Shown: one piece after another, positions 53,770-62,300 of the stretch
Position numbering within the stretch: the first letter of the stretch is position 1
Layout: the number at the start of each line of letters is the position of its first letter
Assembly: GCF_027570075.1 (NCBI RefSeq)
Contig: NZ_JAKMUS010000005.1
Location: 62,001 to 126,000 of the forward strand
Direction: 5' to 3'
DNA length: 64,000 bases
Source of the DNA: Corynebacterium meitnerae
GTDB taxonomy: Bacteria > Actinomycetota > Actinomycetes > Mycobacteriales > Mycobacteriaceae
The notes under the pieces: generated by a model
Databases searched by the model: none
What the model was told of the DNA's origin: nothing
The model's input: only the letters and a program-made list of their open reading frames with translations
Program-made: the position numbers and the translations under genes

Positions 53770-55257
53770 ATGGGCGATGCCGTTTCACGTGATTCTTATA
53801 CCCCCAAGCAGCGGACGCGATACCGTCAGCTCCTGCTCGATGACCTGGAGAGCTTCGACGCACACCTCCAGGAGGCCGAGTTCGTCGACCACGGAACCAT
53901 CGGGCTGGAGCTTGAGCTCAACCTCGTGGGCGATGATATGGCGCCCAAGGGCTGCAACGAGGCGGTGCTGGAGGGGCTCTCCGACGAGTACCAGACCGAG
54001 GTCGGCCGCTACAACGTCGAGCTCAACCACCCGCCGCTTGACCTGACCGGGGACGGGCTGCGGCAGCTGCACGAGGGGCTCGATAAGCGGCTCGCGGCCG
54101 TGGATGATGCAGCGAAGAAGGCCGGCGCACACGTTGCCATGATCGGCACGCTACCCACCGTCACCACCGACTACCTACAAAGCGACGAGTGGATGACCCC
54201 CGAAAACCGTTACGCCGCACTGTCCAACATGGTGCTCGAGGCGCGCGGTGAGCTCGTGCATATCGACGTCTCCCGGCAGGAACGCTACCGCGCCACCTTC
54301 GACGACATCGCTACGGAATCCACCTGTACTTCGATGCAGCTGCACCTCCAAGTGGCACCTGACCGCTTCCGCGATGCGTGGAATGCGTCCCAGGCCATCG
54401 CCGGCGTGCAGGTCGCACTCGGCGCGAACTCGCCGCTATTTATGGGCCACCGGACGTGGCATGAATCGCGCATCCCGGTGTTCAAGCAGTCCATTGACAC
54501 CCGCACCGCTGTGTTGATGAATCAGGGTGTTCGCCCGCGCGTGTGGTTCGGCGAACGGTGGATCACCAGCGTATTCGACCTGTTTGAGGAGAACGTACGA
54601 TACTTCTCTCCGCTTATCCCCGAATCCCGCACCGCCGCCGGCAAACCCATCATGGATGGAAACAGCCCCGCGCTGCACTACCTCAACCTGCACAACGGCA
54701 CGGTGTGGCGCTGGAATCGCCCAATCTATGATCCCTCGCTGGAACTGTCCCACATGCGCGTGGAAAACCGCCTCCTGCCCGCCGGCCCCACTACTGCCGA
54801 CATCATCGCGGACGCCGCTTTCTACTACGGACTGGTGAAGTTCCTCGGCGAACAAACCCGCCCCGTCTGGTCCCGCCTCACCTTCGAGGACGCCCGCTCG
54901 AACTTCTACGACGGCGCCCGCGACGGCATCAGCGCCACCATGATCTGGCCCACGCTGGGGCGTATCGACGTATCCAACCTCGTCCTCAACCACCTCCTCG
55001 ACCAGGCCCACGAGGGCCTGCGAATGCTCAAGGTTGATGAGGAACTCAACGAGAAATACCTGGGCATCATCGAAGGCCGGGCGTGGAACCGCCAGAACGG
55101 TGCCACCTGGCAGCTGGATGTTCTGGACAAACTCGGTGGTGGGACCAAGCCTGACACGCCTGAACGCCAAGAGGCCCTGGCAAAGATGCTGAAGCTGTAC
55201 CTGGAAAACCAAAAGTCTGGCATGCCGGTTCATTCTTGGTCCACGGACATTGATTAA
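53770..55257 (+). CDS. GCS2-family glutamate-cysteine-ligase-like protein
   Basis: 495 aa carboxylate-amine ligase of the GCS2 fold. Glu residues in HGTIGLELELNLVG (about 40-53) and TEVGRYNVELNHPPLDLTG (about 77-96) match the ATP/metal and substrate sites. Later segments include STCTSMQLHLQV and SHMRVENRLLPAGPTTADIIAD. Corynebacteria use mycothiol rather than glutathione, so the real product may be another gamma-glutamyl or amine conjugate, or an ergothioneine precursor. Followed by dedA after 15 bases. Confidence 0.82.
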   Translation: MGDAVSRDSYTPKQRTRYRQLLLDDLESFDAHLQEAEFVDHGTIGLELELNLVGDDMAPKGCNEAVLEGLSDEYQTEVGRYNVELNHPPLDLTGDGLRQLHEGLDKRLAAVDDAAKKAGAHVAMIGTLPTVTTDYLQSDEWMTPENRYAALSNMVLEARGELVHIDVSRQERYRATFDDIATESTCTSMQLHLQVAPDRFRDAWNASQAIAGVQVALGANSPLFMGHRTWHESRIPVFKQSIDTRTAVLMNQGVRPRVWFGERWITSVFDLFEENVRYFSPLIPESRTAAGKPIMDGNSPALHYLNLHNGTVWRWNRPIYDPSLELSHMRVENRLLPAGPTTADIIADAAFYYGLVKFLGEQTRPVWSRLTFEDARSNFYDGARDGISATMIWPTLGRIDVSNLVLNHLLDQAHEGLRMLKVDEELNEKYLGIIEGRAWNRQNGATWQLDVLDKLGGGTKPDTPERQEALAKMLKLYLENQKSGMPVHSWSTDID

Positions 55258-55272
55258 GGCAGACTATCCCTC

Positions 55273-55893
55273 ATGTCTGCCATCATTGATTGGATTGTCA
55301 GCCTCATGGATACGCTCGGCGCCCCCGGCGTCGGCATTGCGATCCTGCTTGAGAACCTCTTCCCACCCATCCCCTCCGAAGTTGTCCTGCCGCTGGGTGG
55401 CTTCACCGTCGCCCAGGGCTCGCTGAGCTTCGCTGCGGTGTTCATCTGGGCCACCATCGGCTCAGTGGTGGGTGCCTACATTCTGTATGGCGTGGGTGCA
55501 TGGTTGGGTGCTGAGCGCCTGCGCACCATCGCGGATTGGATGTGGCTGGTTAAGGCCTCTGACGTGGACAAGTCCCTCGAATGGTTCGACCGCCACGGCC
55601 GCCCATCTATTTTGTTTGGTCGTTTGATCCCCGGCATCCGCTCCCTCATCTCCATTCCCGCCGGCCTGGACCGCATGAACCTGCTCACCTTCGGTGTGTG
55701 GACCACCCTTGGCTCCGCCGTGTGGAACTTCATCCTCATTTACCTGGGCTTCACCCTCGGCGATAACTGGGAGTCTGTGACCAACTACATCGACCAGTAC
55801 TCCAAGGTCGCCTACGCCCTGATCATCTTGGTGATGCTGGGCTTCTTGGTCTACTTCATCCGCCGCGCTGCGAAGGAGAAGCAGGCGGGTTAG
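55273..55893 (+). CDS. DedA family membrane protein
   Basis: 206 aa. DedA/SNARE-associated fold with ILLENLFPPIPSEVVLPLGGF near the N-terminus, the re-entrant region GSVVGAYILYGVGAWLG and the Arg-Pro core FGRLIPGIRSLISIPAGL. Members translocate polyprenyl- or glycerophospholipids across the membrane. Probably cotranscribed with the GCS2 gene. Confidence 0.92.
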   Translation: MSAIIDWIVSLMDTLGAPGVGIAILLENLFPPIPSEVVLPLGGFTVAQGSLSFAAVFIWATIGSVVGAYILYGVGAWLGAERLRTIADWMWLVKASDVDKSLEWFDRHGRPSILFGRLIPGIRSLISIPAGLDRMNLLTFGVWTTLGSAVWNFILIYLGFTLGDNWESVTNYIDQYSKVAYALIILVMLGFLVYFIRRAAKEKQAG

Positions 55894-55926
55894 CTGGACT
55901 TTGCGTCTTCGGTGAAGGATTTAATA

Positions 55927-55956
55927 CCCGACTCAGCCCGACCTGGCCCGACCTGG
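55927..55956 (+). repeat. Three tandem 10-bp units between dedA and nei
   Basis: CCCGACTCAG, CCCGACCTGG and CCCGACCTGG lie head to tail in the gap between the convergent dedA and nei genes. The last two are identical. Confidence 0.8.
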
Positions 55957-55995
55957 TGTTTTAGGAGGCGGACTGGGTGCGAAATGCTAAACCCT

Positions 55996-56826
55996 TCACC
56001 CATCCCAGGTATCAGGCGCTGGCTGGCAGCTCGGACACCACCAGATCACGCGCTCCAAATCCCCCTGCCCGCCGAGGAATCCTTGCTTGATCAACGTGGT
56101 GCATCGCCGGCAGGGTTTATTGTTGCGCCCGAACACATAACTGGTCTCACCAGCGCGTTTCACACCGGTAGTCACGCGCTTGACCTCGTCTTTATTCGCC
56201 CACATGAGGCGCCGCGCAATGCGCAGCATCTTAACCACGCCGTCTTCGCCGATCTCCCCCACTGTCCGCGCCGGATGCACGCCGGCCAGGAAACAGATCT
56301 CCGCGCGATACTCATTACCGATCCCCGCCACGCGCTGCTGGTCCAGCAAGCTACGTCCGATCTCACGCCCTGGGTCAGCAAGAATGCGGCGGGTGGCCTC
56401 GTCCATGTCAAAGGTCGAAGCCAACAGATCCGGGCCAAGGTAGCCCATTTCGGAGTCAAATAAGCGGACTGGGAACACATCCACTAAACCCAGAGAGTGA
56501 CCAACCAATTCGATGTCCCCGGCGGGATCCGCAAGCTGCAGCACCACACGCGCCGTGTGCCCGGGCTTGGACCAGCGCGCCCCTACACGGTGCACCGACC
56601 ACGTGCCTTCCATTTTCAAGTGCGTGTGCAGAATCTGCGGCTCATGGCCATCCGCAGCGAATTGCATGAACAGGTGCTTGCCGTACGGCCAGACGCGCTC
56701 CACGGTCATGCCGGTGAAGTCGACGGTGGCAAAGCGCGGGACACGCAGTGAGCACCGCGTGACCTCCCGGCCCGTCATGAACTGCAGCCGCTTGGACAGC
56801 TGATAGACCGAATCACCTTCAGGCAA
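55996..56826 (-). CDS. nei: Fpg/Nei-family DNA glycosylase (Nei2-type)
   Basis: 276 aa bifunctional glycosylase/AP lyase for oxidised bases. The N-terminal MPEGDSVYQL gives the catalytic Pro1/Glu2 after Met removal. The HTHLKMEGTW loop, the H2TH region (LLDQQRVAGIGNEYRAEICFLAGVHP) and the C-terminal zinc finger (CRRC ... CPSC) with FGRNNKP are present. In M. tuberculosis nei2 lies directly beside lhr; here a toxin-antitoxin region separates them. It ends 99 bases from dedA. Confidence 0.93.
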   Translation of the reverse strand: MPEGDSVYQLSKRLQFMTGREVTRCSLRVPRFATVDFTGMTVERVWPYGKHLFMQFAADGHEPQILHTHLKMEGTWSVHRVGARWSKPGHTARVVLQLADPAGDIELVGHSLGLVDVFPVRLFDSEMGYLGPDLLASTFDMDEATRRILADPGREIGRSLLDQQRVAGIGNEYRAEICFLAGVHPARTVGEIGEDGVVKMLRIARRLMWANKDEVKRVTTGVKRAGETSYVFGRNNKPCRRCTTLIKQGFLGGQGDLERVIWWCPSCQPAPDTWDG

Positions 56827-56829
56827 CCG

Positions 56830-57270
56830 CTAGGCCCCCGCGTTTCCGTGTAATGGGTTGAACCAGCGCACGTCGGGGAAACGCGCGAAATCAGCATCAA
56901 AGGAACAGATTTCTGTCCCGTGCTCAATTGCAAGCGCAGCCAAATGAGCATCCGTAACCAGATTCCCGGTCGCACCGGAAGTCCGGAGTATACGCCCAAG
57001 TATTTCCGCGTGGCGTGGGCCTGGCTCCGGAATCCATACCTGATCAGATGAGATGAGCGTTTGGATTGCACCCCACGCCTGGTCCACTGAAAGCGGACGC
57101 TTCATAATTCGCGCATTTGTGGTCACTCTCTGAAAGGCAAGTAGAGACACCCATGGCAATCCCACCCGTTCATCACCGTTCAGGGCGTCGCCCAACCACG
57201 CACGCGCGGGTTCTTGTTTCGCTCCCGGTGCACCCAACGCGTAGATCAGCACATTTGCATCAACGATCAT
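56830..57270 (-). CDS. VapC-like PIN-domain toxin
   Basis: 146 aa. PIN-fold ribonuclease: the first acidic residue is in MIVDANVLIYAL (Asp4) and the later ones in GNLVTDAHLAALAIEHG and SFDADFARFPDVRW. The middle helix SLLAFQRVTTNARIM corresponds to the VapC group with a Leu-x-Phe-x-Arg-x-x-Thr-Asn motif. It would cut tRNA or rRNA when free. The start overlaps the antitoxin stop by 11 bases. Its end lies three bases from the nei start. Confidence 0.9.
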   Translation of the reverse strand: MIVDANVLIYALGAPGAKQEPARAWLGDALNGDERVGLPWVSLLAFQRVTTNARIMKRPLSVDQAWGAIQTLISSDQVWIPEPGPRHAEILGRILRTSGATGNLVTDAHLAALAIEHGTEICSFDADFARFPDVRWFNPLHGNAGA

Positions 57271-57538
57271 CGCGGTCCTGCCAGTGCGCCTCCTCTTCGA
57301 TTCCCAAAAGTTCTCCGATGTTGGTCACATCAACTTTAGGTTCGTAATCGAATTCTGGAAGAACGACCTCTCTCACGGACTGTCTCCGTTTCAGGCCTGC
57401 CTTTGCTAGTTCATTAACGGCTTCCGAAAGCGAGAGCCCCCTATCGGCCTGAAGGTGTTTAGCGGCCACCATGACCTCACCACTCAGGCGAACCGTGGTG
57501 CGTGTTCCACCGCTCATTGGATTTTTTATCGCACTCAT
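57260..57538 (-). CDS. Ribbon-helix-helix antitoxin of the PIN toxin
   Basis: 92 aa. RTTVRLSGEVMVAAKHLQADRGLSLSEAVNELAKAGL forms an RHH DNA-binding domain (about 12-48). The C-terminal part (EFDYEPKVDVTNIGELLGIEEEAHW) would wrap the toxin. It comes before and overlaps the toxin gene, as is typical of vapBC, and presumably autoregulates. The ATG at 57538 is used; MSGGTR eight codons in is an alternative. Confidence 0.85.
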   Translation of the reverse strand: MSAIKNPMSGGTRTTVRLSGEVMVAAKHLQADRGLSLSEAVNELAKAGLKRRQSVREVVLPEFDYEPKVDVTNIGELLGIEEEAHWQDRDDR

Positions 57539-57611
57539 AAACCGGAGCATACCTCCAACAAGCTGCATGAATCAATGATTCACCCATCTATTTCACTCCG
57601 GCAGGCACGCT

Positions 57612-57639
57612 TAAACCATGAGTTGAAGCCGTCGCAGCA
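57612..57639 (-). pseudogene. 28-base relic of a FitB/VapC-type toxin gene
   Basis: 27 of 28 bases match 58759-58786, the part of the intact PIN gene encoding TASAHGL. No flanking similarity or frame remains. It marks an earlier copy of that toxin gene on the other side of the doc module. Confidence 0.65.
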
Positions 57640-57645
57640 TCGCCA

Positions 57646-57965
57646 GTGAGCTGGATGAATCAGCACATGTATCTAGGAACACCATCACAGAACACTTGGG
57701 TGGCCTGCAGCCGGGACCACGTCCCCCAACAATTGAATGACATGTTCAACTTATTTGGAAACCAGCCAACCCCTGAAGAATCACTCATCGGTTTTTCACC
57801 GACATGGATGAGGCAGTCGAGTGGGCGCGCGGCGTGCTCAAAGACACCGGAACCGATCCGGAGAAGGAGTTCGTGAAAGCCGTCAAGGACATTCGTACTG
57901 CCAAGAAAAGGCTCGGCCTTGCAGCGGCGACCCAACTCATAAAAGAGGTCAATAACTGCACACGC
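57646..57965 (+). pseudogene. Frameshifted small ORF (one base lost in a T-run)
   Basis: Frame 1 (from 57646 or from the ATG at 57667) reads a credible protein, with LNDMFNLFGNQPTPEESLIGF, up to the run of five T at 57792-57796. The other frame then continues with FTDMDEAVEWARGVLKDTG and KAVKDIRTAKKRLGLAAAT to a stop at 57963-57965. One additional T would join them into about 100 aa. No family is assigned. The C-terminal IRTAKKRLGLAAATQLIKEV faintly recalls the bL12 C-terminal fold. It is an inactivated gene, a sequencing error or a slippage site. Confidence 0.55.
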
Positions 57966-57980
57966 TGAACAAATGCGCGA

Positions 57981-58358
57981 CTACCTTCGGATGATCCCTT
58001 CCAATCGCGACGCGATTTCCTCAACACTCGGCGATTCTGTCGCTGCAGAAATGGCAAGGTCAAACCAGTCGTCTGAAGAAGTATGCGCTACAGGAATATC
58101 ATATGTACGCAGTAGCAACACCGCGAGCAATACTCCAGAGCGCTTGTTCCCATCAACAAAGGGATGAGTGGAAATGATGCTGTCCATCAGTGCAGCCGCC
58201 TTCAACCACACCCCAGGGTAAAGATCCATCCCCTCAAAAGTAAGCCAAGGACGTTCCAAAGCTGCTGCGAGTAGCCCTCTGTCGGCAACATAAAAACCGT
58301 GCTCTTCAAGCCACGGGCCAACGGATTCTAAACGCAGCGCGGAACGCGGATCCATCAA
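57981..58358 (-). CDS. Doc-type (Fic-fold) toxin
   Basis: 125 aa. The Fic/Doc active-site motif is HPFVDGNKRSG at residues 65-75, with the preceding helix ALMDSIIST and the N-terminal FEGMDLYPGVWLKAAAL flap. Characterised Doc toxins phosphorylate EF-Tu and stop translation. Its start overlaps the antitoxin stop by four bases. Confidence 0.9.
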   Translation of the reverse strand: MMDPRSALRLESVGPWLEEHGFYVADRGLLAAALERPWLTFEGMDLYPGVWLKAAALMDSIISTHPFVDGNKRSGVLLAVLLLRTYDIPVAHTSSDDWFDLAISAATESPSVEEIASRLEGIIRR

Positions 58359-58561
58359 ATGTCTCGCAGACGTTCCATCAGATCTTGGCGCGCATCAAAG
58401 AAGGCATTGAGCTCACGTTCGGCAAATTCGCGGGCATCGACACGCTCAAAACGTTCACTGATAAGTTGTGAAATCACCTGCTGTTTCGAGGCACCATCCA
58501 TCGCTGCGAGAGCTTCAAGCTTCTCATCAATCTCCGGGGTCAGCCTCAAATTCATAGCCAT
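58355..58561 (-). CDS. Antitoxin paired with Doc (RHH-like)
   Basis: 68 aa. MNLRLTPEIDEKLEALAAMDGASKQQVISQLISERFERV is an RHH/Arc-like N-terminal domain, and the C-terminal helix (EFAERELNAFFDARQDLMERL) would bind the toxin. Canonical Doc partners are Phd-type; here an RHH protein takes that place, as in many actinobacterial pairs. Confidence 0.8.
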   Translation of the reverse strand: MAMNLRLTPEIDEKLEALAAMDGASKQQVISQLISERFERVDAREFAERELNAFFDARQDLMERLRDI

Positions 58562-58592
58562 GCCTCAATGGTACCGACGAGGTACCGCAGCC

Positions 58593-58652
58593 TCAATAGC
58601 CGAGCTCGTCGAGGGTTTCTGTCACGCTTCTTCCCCGCCGCTTGGGCGCGGG
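58593..58652 (-). pseudogene. Second copy of the lhr 3' end
   Basis: On the minus strand this reads PAPKRRGRSVTETLDELGY and a stop. The intact lhr gene 740 bases away ends in APKRRGRSVTEALEELDH and a stop. Bases 58603-58649 and 59406-59452 are roughly 80 percent identical. No other lhr sequence precedes it. It looks like the original or an exchanged gene end left behind by insertion. Confidence 0.75.
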
Positions 58653-58683
58653 GTCGCAGCCAATCGCTGAATCACCTTCACCC

Positions 58684-59097
58684 CTATGTTTCTTTGAACG
58701 GGTTGAGTACGGGAACACCCAGTCTCCGAAAGTCTTTTTCATTCCGGGTGACAACGACTAAACCATGAGCTGAAGCCGTCGCAGCAATAAGAACGTCTCT
58801 TTCCGGCGCGGGATCTGGAACATGGTTGAAAACACATCGCCGAGCAACCTCAAGGTTGATGGGCAGGATTCGTCCCTGAAACGCTTCGAGCACCGCCCCA
58901 TCGAGCCAATGCTGAAGCCGGCTGGCTTGCTCCGCATCACGGCGTTCGAGCCGACGAACACCAATCTCGATCTCCATCACGGTAATGACAGATAAATACA
59001 ACTCAGATTCATCGTGCTCCGCAACCCAATGCAGAACACCCTCGTTGGGCTGCGATTTTTGAAATTCGCTGATGATATTTGTGTCAAGAAGATACAT
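58684..59097 (-). CDS. FitB/VapC-type PIN toxin
   Basis: 137 aa PIN ribonuclease. Acidic residues occur in MYLLDTNIISE (Asp5), TVMEIEIGVRRLERRD (Glu), ERDVLIAATASAHGLVVVTRNEKDFRRL (Asp). This is the FitB-like group. Its start overlaps the antitoxin stop by one base. A short degenerate copy of its 3' part lies at 57612-57639. Confidence 0.92.
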   Translation of the reverse strand: MYLLDTNIISEFQKSQPNEGVLHWVAEHDESELYLSVITVMEIEIGVRRLERRDAEQASRLQHWLDGAVLEAFQGRILPINLEVARRCVFNHVPDPAPERDVLIAATASAHGLVVVTRNEKDFRRLGVPVLNPFKET

Positions 59098-59339
59098 CAG
59101 AATTCAACCGGCCGTAGACCAAGAACGACATTCTCAATACTCGTATCAACCGAGCCATCAATGAGTAGTTTTTCCACGATGCTTTCTGGCGAATGAGTCA
59201 GTTTTTTGTATTCTGCGTAGGACATAAGCACGTGAGATGGTGCACCACGGTCAGTAATGATGACGGGATTCTCAAGCGCTTCCCGCTTCGCTCTGCTGAG
59301 CTCCTGGTTGAACTCTCGCGCGGACATCGTCTGTGTCAT
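59097..59339 (-). CDS. Phd/YefM-type antitoxin
   Basis: 80 aa. The N-terminal Phd/YefM fold is MSAREFNQELSRAKREALENPVIITDRGAPSHVLMSYAEYKKL; the rest is the toxin-binding tail. AAAAGGGGG lies six bases before the ATG at 59339 (an in-frame GTG precedes it). The gene precedes the FitB-type toxin and begins 57 bases after the end of lhr. Confidence 0.9.
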   Translation of the reverse strand: MTQTMSAREFNQELSRAKREALENPVIITDRGAPSHVLMSYAEYKKLTHSPESIVEKLLIDGSVDTSIENVVLGLRPVEF

Positions 59340-59396
59340 CACGCACCCCCTTTTGGTAGTAACGTAACTACACTCTACGGCCGGTGGATGGGGCCG

Positions 59397-62300
59397 TCAA
59401 TGATCAAGCTCCTCGAGCGCTTCCGTAACGCTCCTTCCCCGCCGCTTCGGCGCAGCGATGGTTCGCCCACCAATTTTCGCGCCGCGTGGGGATGCGCCGG
59501 CACCATGATTCTTCAGCGTGAACGCAGCATCGCCATTGAGCTTTTCGACGGTCAACGGCGCCATCCTGCCCGCCCCCACCACATCCGTCAGAGCCCCAAC
59601 GACCATGGTGAGCAGTTCGTCCTCGGTGCCGGTTCCTTCGGGGAAGCCGTCGAAGAAGGTGGTCATGGTTTTGCCGCCGCGGGTGAGGTGGGCGGCGAGG
59701 AGACCGTCGATAAGCACAACGAGTGCCCCAGCTGAGCGGGTGGGTCCGGTTTCGGGCCATGGGAGTGCGGCGCCGTAGGGGTTCGCGGGGTCGGTGGCGG
59801 CGAGCACGTAGACCTTCGGCTCTTTGGTGCCCGACGGCCAACCGACGAGGTCGTCGGAGTCTTGGTGGCCACGCAGCCGGTCAATCGTCGCCGGTGTGGA
59901 GAACTGTGCCGCACCGAGCCCCTCCACGAGGTAGCCACGCATGGCCTTGCCACCTTCTTCGAAGGCGGCAAGGGACTTGTAGGCCAGTGCGAATCCGCCG
60001 AGGACGTCTTCGGCGACGATACTGCCGCGGGTGACCACGCCGTAGCGGTCCAGCCAGGCCTCCCCATGCGCGAGCGAACGCTGCGTGGGATCCGTATCCG
60101 GTGTCGGCGTCGCGGCCCAGCGCCCGGTCATATCCGGTGGAGTGACTGTTGCAAAACTCGTGCGCCCAGAGCGAATCCGGCTGCGAGAGGGCCGGCGCTT
60201 CGCACGATGCGCCGTTTTGCCATGCTTGCCGCCGGCCAAGCGCGCACGGATCGGTGCGAAAGAATCCGGTGCGATAAGCCCCGCTTCCACCAGGTCCCAC
60301 ATGGATTCGCGGAGCTCATCAGCGGTGGTCGTGGCTTCACTCGCGGGGCCAAGGATGTCAGTGAACAGGTAGCCGCCGCCGACGTTGAGCTTCTCCATCA
60401 CCTGCTGCTGGGTCAGACTCAGCATCGGTTCTTCCGGCACTGGCATGAGCTGCGCGGCGTAGTCCGCGGGCAACAGCATGATCCACGGATCACGCGCACC
60501 AGCTTTGCCAGCACCGACGATCTGGACTTCGCCGGACAAGGTCAGCTCATCAAGCATCTCCGGGGAATAGTCGCCGACACGGCTGGGCAGGATCATCGAC
60601 TCCCAGGCGCTTGCCGGCAGACGCACGCCGGCGAGTTGCTCGATGACACTGTATGTGCCGTCCGACCCCCGTAACGGGGGCCGGACTCCAATCGGAGCGA
60701 CATTCAGCCACGCAGGCATGAACCTCCCGAGCGCGGATTGCGAAACCGGGCGGGTCTGCGCACGTGCCGCGGCGAGTGAACGGGTGCGCACGATACGCAA
60801 GACCTCTGCGCCCATGTATTCCTGCTCATCGACGCTCTGGCGGTAACGCCCCTCAATAGCCTTCCCATCCCCTACAAGGCGCTGGAGCACCTCGTAGGCT
60901 TGGCCGACGGACAGGCCAAAGGCTGCTGCGAGGTCCCGCAGGGTGAACGGTCCGCGGGTGCGCACCCAGCGGCTGACCAGTTGGCTGAGCGCATCAGGGA
61001 TCGTGGCCACTTGGGCGGCGATGCCGGGTGGGACGGGGACGCCGAGGCCGTCGCGAAGCAATGGTGCATCGAGTGCTTGGGCGAGGTGCTCGCGGCCGCC
61101 GATACGCACGGCCATCATGCGTTTGCCCAGGCTTTCCTCGAGCGCCACGCGTGGGACCGAGGTGTACTGTTCCAGTTCATCGACAGGGACAGGTCCGACG
61201 ACGCGGAGCGTGTCCGCGAACTGCTCGGAGGTCTCCGCCTTGCCCAGGCGGCGGAGGGAGTGGTCGACGTCGGCGATCACGGTGGCGTCGAGAAGCTCGC
61301 GCAATTCGACAGTGCCGAGCAATTTCGCGAGCAACGACGGATCAAGCGCGAGTACCGCAGCGCGTTTCTCGGCGAGCGGGGTGTCGCCTTCGTACATGAA
61401 CGCGCCGGTGTAATTGAACAGCAAGCTTGAGGCGAACGGACTCGGCTGATCCGTGGTCACCTCCGCGACGCGCAGGCGACGAGTGGACAGATTGCGCATG
61501 ACGTCTTGCAGCGCGGGTAGGTCGTAGACGTCCTGGAGACACTCGCGGACGGTCTCCAGAATGATGGGGAAAGACGGGTAATTGCGCGCGACGTCCAGCA
61601 GCTGCTCCGCGCGTTGGCGCTGCTGCCAGAGCGGTGCGCGCTTGCCCGGGTTGCGGCGCGGAAGGAGCAGCGCGCGGGCAGCGCACTCACGGAAACGCGA
61701 GGCGAAAAGTGCGGAATTACCTACCTGTTCAGTGACAATGTCCGCGATCTCATCCGCATCGAATGCGAATATCGACGCATCCGGTTCCCTCTCCCCCTGC
61801 GGCAACCGCAACACGATCCCGTCATCCCCCGCGACCGCCTGGGCGTCCATGCCGGTTTCTTGCGCCACCCGCCACCCGGTGGCCAGCGCCCACGCCGCGT
61901 TGACACCCTTGCCGAACGGCGTGTGCAGCACCACCCGCCAATCCCCCAGCTCATCGGTGAAGCGCTCAAGCACCAGCGTCTTTTCATCCGGCACAATGCC
62001 GGTGGCGTCCTCCTGCTCATCGAGGTATTTCAGCAGGTTGTCGTGGGCATATTCGTCCAGGCTCGCGTCGATGATGGTGGGATCGCTTTTCGCTTCTCTG
62101 CGGAATGCGCCCAGCGCCAGCCCGAGTTCATACGGCCTGCCCAGGCTGTCCCCCGTCCAGAACGGCAGGCGGCCCGTGTGGCCCGGCGCGGGGCTGACCT
62201 GCACTTGGTCGCGGGTGATGTTCTCAATCCGCCAGCTGGATGCGCCGAGCGTAAACACGTCGCCGACGCGGGATTCGTAGACCATCTCTTCGTCGAGTTC

